A stretch of DNA of 64,000 nt from Billgrantia desiderata. Its GTDB lineage: Bacteria; Pseudomonadota; Gammaproteobacteria; Pseudomonadales; Halomonadaceae. The position numbers and the translations under genes were made by a program. Shown in pieces: positions 57,657 through 64,000 of the stretch. Where the stretch lies: contig JAAQTN010000002.1 of NCBI GenBank assembly GCA_011742915.1, positions 62,001 through 126,000 on the forward strand. Reading direction: 5' to 3'. How positions within the stretch are numbered: position 1 is the stretch's first letter; every line of letters starts with the position of its first letter. A model generated the notes under the pieces. That model did no database searches, was not told where the DNA came from, and was given only the letters and a program-made list of their open reading frames with translations.

Positions 57657-57686
57657 TTGATCTATGTTCGTTTTCAAACATACACT
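57657..57686 (+). promoter_or_regulatory. glpD promoter with embedded GlpR operator
   Basis: TTGATC (57657-57662) and TACACT (57681-57686) are 18 bp apart. The imperfect palindrome TATGTTCG...CAAACATA (57663-57682) fills the spacer, so GlpR binding would occlude RNA polymerase. Confidence 0.75.
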
Positions 57687-57734
57687 GTTTGAAAGCCAGC
57701 TCATTGCTGACGCGAGATCGGAGCCTTTCAGTCC

Positions 57735-59237
57735 ATGGCGCACACGTCGCACCACCTACTCGACCTCTTCATCATCGGCGGCGGCATCAACGGCACCGGT
57801 ATTGCCAACGATGCTGCCGGGCGCGGGCTGTCGGTCAGCCTGTGCGAACAGGGGGATCTGGCCGGCGCCACATCCTCGGCCAGCAGCAAATTGATCCATG
57901 GTGGATTGCGCTATCTCGAACACCATGAATTCCGCCTCGTGGGAGAAGCGTTGCGCGAGCGCGAAGTGCTGCTGCGCAAGGCGCCGCACATCATCTGGCC
58001 GCTGCGTTTCATTCTCCCGCACCGCTCTCACCTGCGCCCCGCCTGGATGATTCGGGCCGGCCTGTTCCTCTACGACCACCTGGGCAAGCGCAAGATGCTA
58101 CCCGGTTCACGCAGCGTTCGTTTCGCTGCGGATTCGCCCCTGCAAGAAGGCATCAAGCGCGGATTCGAATATTCCGATTGTTGGGTCGACGATGCTCGCC
58201 TGGTGGTGCTCAACGCGCTACAGGCACGCGAAGGTGGCGCGGAGATTCTGGTGCGCACCCGCTGCATCGGGGCGAAGGAGGAGAACGGCATCTGGCGCAT
58301 CGAGCTGGAGGACGTCCGCAGCGGCGAGCGCTTCGAGCGCCAGGCGCGCACCCTGGTCAACGCGGCCGGGCCATGGGTCGAGCGGGTGGTTCGCGAACAG
58401 GCGGCACGCAGTTCCCGTTACAGCATTCGCATGATTCAGGGCAGCCACCTGATCGTGCCGCGACTGAACGGCGACGACCGCGCCTACATCCTGCAGAACA
58501 GCGACCGGCGCATCGTGTTCGTTCTTCCCTACGAGGACGACTTCAGCCTGATCGGCACCACCGACCGCCGCTATCAGGGCGACCCGGCCCAAGCCGCCAT
58601 CAGCGAAGAAGAGATCGATTACCTGCTTGGCGTCGTCAATGCCCACTTCCGCCGTCAGCTCCAGCGCAGCGACGTCATCTCGAGCTTCTCCGGCGTACGC
58701 CCCCTGTGCGACGACGAATCGGCCGAGCCTTCGGCCATGACCCGGGATTACACCTTGGCGTTCGATGATCAGGGCGCCCCGCTGCTCTCCGTATTCGGCG
58801 GCAAGATCACCACCTATCGAAAACTGGCGGAAGCTGCCTTGAAACAACTCAAGCCTGTCCTGCCAGCCATGGGGCCAAGCTGGACCGCAGAGGCCGCCCT
58901 GCCCGGCGGCGAGATCGGCAATCAGGAAAATTTCATGGCGCGGCTGCTGCACGACTACCCCTGGCTCGGGGAGGCGCGGGCACGACGTTTCGCGCGGAGT
59001 TACGGCAGCCTGTGCCTGCGCTTCCTCGCAGGCACTCAATGTGCAGAGGACCTGGGCGAGTATTTCGGCGCCGGCCTCACCGCCGCCGAAGCCGATTACC
59101 TGGTCGACCATGAATGGGCGACCACCGTCGAGGACATCCTGTGGCGGCGCACCAAGCTGGGCCTGCGGCTGACGCCACGTCAGGTGGAACGACTCCAGGC
59201 CCACGTGGAAGCCCATCGCCAGGCCCTGGCCGCCTGA
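57735..59237 (+). CDS. glpD: aerobic glycerol-3-phosphate dehydrogenase
   Basis: A 500-residue membrane-associated flavoenzyme oxidising glycerol-3-phosphate to DHAP and passing electrons to quinone. The FAD fingerprint LFIIGGGINGTGIANDAAGRGLSVSLCEQGDLAGATSSASSKLIHGGLRYLE covers residues ~12-62. ADSPLQEGIKRGFEYSDCWVDDARLVVLNA lies near 135, IGTTDRRYQGDPAQA near 275, and the C-terminal helical domain ends with VEDILWRRTKLGLRLT. It is controlled by GlpR through the embedded operator. It is convergent with fumC, 6 bp apart. Confidence 0.97.
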   Translation: MAHTSHHLLDLFIIGGGINGTGIANDAAGRGLSVSLCEQGDLAGATSSASSKLIHGGLRYLEHHEFRLVGEALREREVLLRKAPHIIWPLRFILPHRSHLRPAWMIRAGLFLYDHLGKRKMLPGSRSVRFAADSPLQEGIKRGFEYSDCWVDDARLVVLNALQAREGGAEILVRTRCIGAKEENGIWRIELEDVRSGERFERQARTLVNAAGPWVERVVREQAARSSRYSIRMIQGSHLIVPRLNGDDRAYILQNSDRRIVFVLPYEDDFSLIGTTDRRYQGDPAQAAISEEEIDYLLGVVNAHFRRQLQRSDVISSFSGVRPLCDDESAEPSAMTRDYTLAFDDQGAPLLSVFGGKITTYRKLAEAALKQLKPVLPAMGPSWTAEAALPGGEIGNQENFMARLLHDYPWLGEARARRFARSYGSLCLRFLAGTQCAEDLGEYFGAGLTAAEADYLVDHEWATTVEDILWRRTKLGLRLTPRQVERLQAHVEAHRQALAA

Positions 59238-59243
59238 GCCGCG

Positions 59244-60623
<1,380 letters not shown>

Positions 60624-60730
60624 GTCACTCCCTCGCTAGACGATCGCTCCCTTCACCATGGTGCCGGGAATCGAGGCTTGCAAGCCATTCAGACCGTGAG
60701 AGGCACCAGATAGCGCTGCCAATGAGCGGA

Positions 60731-60744
60731 TTGACAACTGTCAG
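60731..60744. promoter_or_regulatory. FNR-box-like palindrome upstream of the ferritin-like gene
   Basis: TTGAC AACT GTCAG resembles TTGAT-N4-ATCAA with changed outer bases. A GTTATC-N12-GATAAC inverted repeat follows within 20 bp (60764-60787). These are the only structured signals I see in the 269-bp fumC/ferritin-like intergenic region. Confidence 0.35.
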
Positions 60745-60892
60745 GTTTCTTTCCTATTCGCTCGTTATCGGACGCCAACATGATAACTGTCGTTGCGACG
60801 CCAAAAGGCCTTTCCCTAAGATCGCTTAGCCCACCACTCAGGGCACCTAAAAAAGCCTCGATCACAACAGCACAATCTGGAAGAACCGACTC

Positions 60893-61384
60893 ATGGACAT
60901 GACCCATACCTTGCTCTTGTTGCCGCACGAACAGCTCACTCTCGCTTACGAGCACGAAGCCGCCGAACTTCAGCGCTACCGCCGCCTGACGCTGCGGTTT
61001 CTGCCCAAGGCCCCGCAGGCGAGCAGACTGCTGGCGACACTGGGCCTGCAGTGCGAGAAGCGCCTTGGCCAGTTGCACCAGGTAGCCGTCTGCCTGGAAC
61101 TCGAAGCCTGCATCATCAGAGCGCCAGGCAACGTTGCGCCCTTTCCGATCGCGGAACCTCACTTCTTCATCGTCGACGAGGTCATGGGTGAGCAGGTCAT
61201 TGAGCATGCCATCCGCGCAGCCATGGAGTCGAAGCACTTCTTCGAGTGGATGCTGAATACCAATGCCACACCGGAACTCCATCGGCCACTGATCAATTTC
61301 GTCAGCGAGAAGGAGGGCGAGTGCAGGGTCCTGCTTGAGTTCTGGGAGCAGCACAGGGCGCCTGCGGTGGCTCAGCGAGCCTGA
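60893..61384 (+). CDS. ferritin-like hypothetical protein
   Basis: A 163-residue, mainly helical protein of unknown function. It could fold as a four-helix bundle with ferritin-like spacing: EHEAAELQRYRRLTLRF in helix 1, LGLQCEKRLGQL in helix 2, HAIRAAMESKHFFEWML in helix 3 and FVSEKEGECRVLLEFWEQH in helix 4, each offering Glu or His for a possible diiron site. No signal peptide is seen. It is convergent with an FNR-like regulator (11 bp apart) and preceded by an FNR-box-like palindrome, so a role in iron or oxygen handling is conceivable. This is inference from helix pattern, not recognised homology. Confidence 0.65.
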   Translation: MDMTHTLLLLPHEQLTLAYEHEAAELQRYRRLTLRFLPKAPQASRLLATLGLQCEKRLGQLHQVAVCLELEACIIRAPGNVAPFPIAEPHFFIVDEVMGEQVIEHAIRAAMESKHFFEWMLNTNATPELHRPLINFVSEKEGECRVLLEFWEQHRAPAVAQRA

Positions 61385-61395
61385 CCCTCGACCCG

Positions 61396-62151
61396 TCACG
61401 GTCTCTTCTGCCGCCTGCCGGTGGAAGAGGCCAAGCGCTCGAGTCGCGCAAGATCAAGCAGCTGGTACTCACGCCCATTGACACGCAGCAGCCGTTGCGA
61501 CTGATAGGTGGCAAGCGTCCTGCCGACCGTCTCCTGGGTCAGCCCCAGATAACTGCCGATATCGTTGCGCGATACGGGCAAGCGAAAGTGGGTAGGGGAA
61601 TAACCACGGCGATGAAAGCAGCCCGATACGACCAACAGAAAGCAGGCCAGGCGCGCCTCGGCGGTACGGCTCAACAGTTGGTGCAGGATGATCCGCTCCT
61701 CATGTCTTGCACGACTGACGGTGCACTGCAGCTGCCTCCGCAGTCTTGGCAGCCTTTGCGTCAGCGCTTCGAATCGCGCGAAAGGCAGCCTGCACACCGT
61801 GGCGGTTTCAAGCGCACTGACGGTGGCTGGATAGCGTGCCAGGCCGATGGCATCGCAGCCGATGAGGTCACCGGGCAACCAAAAGGCCGTCAGCAGGGTC
61901 TCGGTTTCATTGACCGCCGTTTCCTGCTTGAGGCATCCGGTGCATACGGCATAGAGACTATCGAACGGCGCCTCTTGCTCGTAGAGAATGGCTCGTTTCT
62001 CCAACCTGAGGGGCGAAGGCACGATCTCGTCAAGCAACGCTGCTTCTTCGAAAGCCAGACCCTGAGAGCTGCACAGCGCGTTCAAACAACACCACAGGCT
62101 ACCGGAAGCGCCCTTGAATCCGCCATGCCCGTCCTTGCAATGTCTCGTCAT
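61396..62151 (-). CDS. FNR/Anr-like Crp-family regulator with altered cysteine spacing
   Basis: A 251-residue Crp/Fnr protein. The sensor beta-roll has AILYEQEAPFDSLYAVCTGCLKQE and WLPGDLIGCDAIG. Cys120, in ALETATVCRLPF, corresponds to FNR Cys122. The HTH reads VSRNDIGSYLGLTQETVGRTLATYQ, keeping the Glu and Arg that read TTGAT but with Gly where FNR has Ser. N-terminal cysteines are at 5, 21, 22 and 27; Cys21-X5-Cys27 fits FNR Cys23/Cys29, but the Cys20 position is Ser18. AGGAGG precedes the ATG at 62151. It may be an oxygen-responsive Fe-S regulator with an unusual ligand set. Confidence 0.87.
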   Translation of the reverse strand: MTRHCKDGHGGFKGASGSLWCCLNALCSSQGLAFEEAALLDEIVPSPLRLEKRAILYEQEAPFDSLYAVCTGCLKQETAVNETETLLTAFWLPGDLIGCDAIGLARYPATVSALETATVCRLPFARFEALTQRLPRLRRQLQCTVSRARHEERIILHQLLSRTAEARLACFLLVVSGCFHRRGYSPTHFRLPVSRNDIGSYLGLTQETVGRTLATYQSQRLLRVNGREYQLLDLARLERLASSTGRRQKRP

Positions 62152-62380
62152 GCAGTGACCCTCCTGTCCATGAGTCACATTGCTCAGTATAGAAGCGAGC
62201 CGATATCCCATAGTTTGAGTTGCCTCATTCCCAAACTCGGGGAAAGTGGTAACCCACCCCACGTTGTCATGACGAAAACCATGCTGCACGAAAAATTACA
62301 GCCGCCTAGTGTTAATGCTGCATCGCACAGGATCGGTGTACCTCTCGGTACAGGGAGGGCATCTTCAAGGGAGCAGAACC

Positions 62381-63385
62381 ATGCAACAGAAGACCCCCTG
62401 GTTGACGTCAGACATACTCAACCGTCTCAATGCCAATACCTGCCTGCTACTGGTGCGCAGCCTGTGGGAGTACTGTCCGGAACACATGTTCATCGTGCGC
62501 GTCGAAGGCCCGGGCGAGTTCGTGATCGAGGCCATGAACTCCACCCGCCAGGCTCTGAGCGCAGAGAACAGCGCCGTCATCGGCAAGCGTATCGAACAGT
62601 CGCTCCCCCCACCGCTGTGTCATGGCGTACTGGCCAATCTATGTCGTTGCGTAGAGTCCGGGGCACCGGTCCGGTATGAGGAGAATGACGACTATCTCGA
62701 CCGGGATGGCATTTATCAGCACGTTCATCGGCAGACGCTGCTGGTTCCCATTACCAATACCGAGGGCATGGTGACCCATCTGTTCGGGATATCCCGCGAT
62801 CTGGCGTTCCCGCCCGAGCATCACGTGTTCTCCCCTGCGGTCACGGGCGAGTTGGAGCGCCGCGTCTGCGAGCGCACGGCCGAGCTGGTCGCGGCCAATG
62901 AAAAATTGGCCTACCTGGCCACTCACGATCATCTGACCGGCACCTACAACCGGCGCTATCTGATGGAGCTGGCCGAGCAGGAGCTGAGACGCGCCACCCG
63001 ATACGAGCTGCCGCTTTGCCTGCTGATGCTCGATATCGACCATTTCAAGACGCTCAACGACGCACGCGGCCATTTGGTGGGCGACGAGGCGCTGCGCTGC
63101 GTGGCACGTACGATCCTGGCTACCGTGCGCGAGTGCGACCTGGTGGGTCGATACGGCGGAGACGAGTTCCTGATCCTGATGCCGGAGACCACGGCCAGTG
63201 GCGCCCAGGAGTTGGCCGAACGTCTGCGCAACACCCTCACCCAGACGAGCCGCCTCACGCTGAGCATCGGGATCGCCAGCCTGGCGCCAGGCGACGACGT
63301 CGTGATCGATCTGATCGATCGTGCCGACACGCTGCTGCTTCAGGCCAAGCGTAACGGGCGCAATCGCATCGAGTGCGCTGCCTGA
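62381..63385 (+). CDS. PAS-like sensor diguanylate cyclase
   Basis: A 334-residue soluble protein. An N-terminal PAS-like domain (CPEHMFIVRVEGPGEFVIEAMNSTRQAL near residue 32, LVPITNTEGMVTHLFGISRDL near 125) leads through a coiled-coil linker (VCERTAELVAANEKLAYLA) to a GGDEF domain. The active site is RYGGDEFLIL, and an inhibitory RxxD site (RECD) lies exactly five residues before it, so product inhibition by c-di-GMP is expected. It synthesises c-di-GMP from GTP. The ATG at 62381 has GGAG at 8 nt. It is divergent from the FNR-like gene. Confidence 0.92.
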   Translation: MQQKTPWLTSDILNRLNANTCLLLVRSLWEYCPEHMFIVRVEGPGEFVIEAMNSTRQALSAENSAVIGKRIEQSLPPPLCHGVLANLCRCVESGAPVRYEENDDYLDRDGIYQHVHRQTLLVPITNTEGMVTHLFGISRDLAFPPEHHVFSPAVTGELERRVCERTAELVAANEKLAYLATHDHLTGTYNRRYLMELAEQELRRATRYELPLCLLMLDIDHFKTLNDARGHLVGDEALRCVARTILATVRECDLVGRYGGDEFLILMPETTASGAQELAERLRNTLTQTSRLTLSIGIASLAPGDDVVIDLIDRADTLLLQAKRNGRNRIECAA

Positions 63386-63408
63386 CCGCCAGTATCAAGT
63401 GTGTAAGG

Positions 63409-63440
63409 ACCAGGTACATATTGGTACCAGGCACATATTG
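63409..63440. repeat. direct repeat ahead of the phasin gene
   Basis: ACCAGGTACATATTG (63409-63423) and ACCAGGCACATATTG (63426-63440), 14 of 15 identical with a 17-bp period. The second unit overlaps the start of the long inverted repeat. Confidence 0.75.
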
Positions 63441-63478
63441 CAATGCAGCAAGCAGTTTTGCTATGCTGCATTGCAATA
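63436..63478. promoter_or_regulatory. long inverted repeat upstream of phasin (candidate PhaR-type operator)
   Basis: TATTGCAATGCAGCA (63436-63450) pairs perfectly with TGCTGCATTGCAATA (63464-63478), with an inner AGCA/TGCT pair. TGC/GCA-rich palindromes of this sort are bound by PhaR repressors of PHA granule genes. It ends 50 bp before the phasin ATG. Confidence 0.6.
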
Positions 63479-63528
63479 GAGCGGACATCCGTTCGAAATT
63501 ACACAACACATCCGGAGATACCTTACTC

Positions 63529-63900
63529 ATGATGAAGTCATTCAGCTTCGACACCAAACCCTTCGAAGCCATGCTGCTTGGCCCGGCGCGTGCCTATGCC
63601 GCTCTGAGCATCGACTATTCCGAAAAGCTGGTCGGCGCCCAGCTCGAGGCCGTCAAGGCCTATACCGACACCAGCCTGGCGCAAGCCCGCAAGCTGCTCG
63701 AAGTCCGCGATGCCGACGGTCTGCGTAGCTACCTCGAAGATCAGCAGCAGTTTGCCAAGAACGTGACCGAGCGTCTCAAGGGCGATGCCGAGAAGGCCGT
63801 CTCCCTGCACCAGGACTTCTTCCAGCAGAGCCAGAAGCTTGCTGAAAGCAGCCTGCAGGAAGTCCAAAAGGCCTCCTCGAGCCAGACCGCCAAGGCCTGA
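63529..63900 (+). CDS. phasin family protein
   Basis: A 123-residue, wholly helical amphipathic protein. The Phasin_2-type pattern is visible: FSFDTKPFEAMLLGPARAYAALSIDYSEKLVGAQLEAVKAYTDTSLAQARKLLEVRDADGLRSYLEDQQ, followed by a heptad-rich segment (VTERLKGDAEKAVSLHQDFFQQSQKLAE) and a Ser/Ala/Gln tail. Phasins coat polyhydroxyalkanoate granules, which halomonads store in quantity. The start is at 63529 (a second ATG follows at once), with GGAG about 13 nt upstream. It is flanked by a large inverted repeat and a strong terminator. Confidence 0.9.
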   Translation: MMKSFSFDTKPFEAMLLGPARAYAALSIDYSEKLVGAQLEAVKAYTDTSLAQARKLLEVRDADGLRSYLEDQQQFAKNVTERLKGDAEKAVSLHQDFFQQSQKLAESSLQEVQKASSSQTAKA

Positions 63901-63950
63901 AGCTCTCTGCACGGTTCCGTTGCATAGGTCTAGCACACGGCACTGATACG

Positions 63951-63987
63951 AGACCCGCCGAACCTCGTTCGGCGGGTCTTCGTTTTT
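63951..63987 (+). terminator. terminator after the phasin gene
   Basis: 13-bp stem AGACCCGCCGAAC (63951-63963) / GTTCGGCGGGTCT (63967-63979), loop CTC, followed by TTCGTTTTT. Confidence 0.9.
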
Positions 63988-64000
63988 CTCTCCAGTTTCA

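Overview
The window reads as core chromosome of a GC-rich gammaproteobacterium of the Halomonas type (Halomonadaceae). Grounds: Pseudomonas-like synteny of psrA next to lexA and nagZ, AcnB, PpsR/PpsA, a LiuR-type MerR regulator, a phasin, MetNIQ, PurU and GlpKRD, together with consistently high GC and halomonad-like protein sequences. This taxonomic call is inference from gene content. There is no insertion sequence, prophage, integron or CRISPR array.

Layout. 1-2.6 kb: minus-strand set with a DUF1289 protein, MiaE and a BTAD regulator cut by the window edge. 2.7-15.1 kb: central carbon and envelope genes (acnB, an outer-membrane barrel, rraA, a membrane-fused GDPD, ggt, and ppsA divergent from its regulator ppsR). 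15.1-25.1 kb: acyl-CoA metabolism. A CoA-transferase and glutaryl-CoA dehydrogenase handle the end of lysine degradation, a MATE exporter follows, and a valine-degradation operon (isobutyryl-CoA dehydrogenase, HIBYL-CoA hydrolase, HIBADH) is divergent from liuR and an acyl-CoA synthetase. 25.1-31.5 kb: a LysR regulator with amaB/amaA-like pipecolate (lysine) catabolism, and a second LysR regulator divergent from an omega-amino-acid transaminase. 31.6-36.5 kb: psrA, an L,D-transpeptidase, nagZ and hpt on the minus strand, with lexA and dinB on the plus strand. 36.6-40.4 kb: a CbiM-like permease, purU, RNase J and a short H-NS-like protein. 40.5-44.1 kb: a molybdenum-cofactor operon that includes a MoaC-MoaD fusion. 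44.2-50.8 kb: nucleobase uptake and salvage (uraA, upp, gpt, apt, an NCS2 permease) with ung, then riboflavin synthase. 51-53.8 kb: metNIQ behind an apparent SAM-II riboswitch and terminator. 53.9-60.6 kb: a thiamine-binding protein, fRMsr, two tRNA-Val(GAC) genes, glpK/glpR/glpD and fumC. 60.9-64 kb: a ferritin-like protein, an FNR-like regulator with unusual cysteine spacing, a diguanylate cyclase and a phasin.

The most notable signals are non-coding. The first is a SAM-II-like aptamer with a mutually exclusive antiterminator/terminator ahead of metN. The second is a pair of dispersed elements (17.6 and 35.4 kb) with conserved single-stranded blocks but compensatory changes in at least three stems. 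Each element starts directly after the TAA stop of the upstream gene, in the same orientation relative to that gene. Other points are the MoaC-MoaD fusion, the H-NS-like protein with an AT-hook-like tail in place of the usual DNA-binding domain, and a large inverted repeat ahead of the phasin gene. Start codons were chosen mainly by Shine-Dalgarno spacing and family length; nothing was tested by database search.
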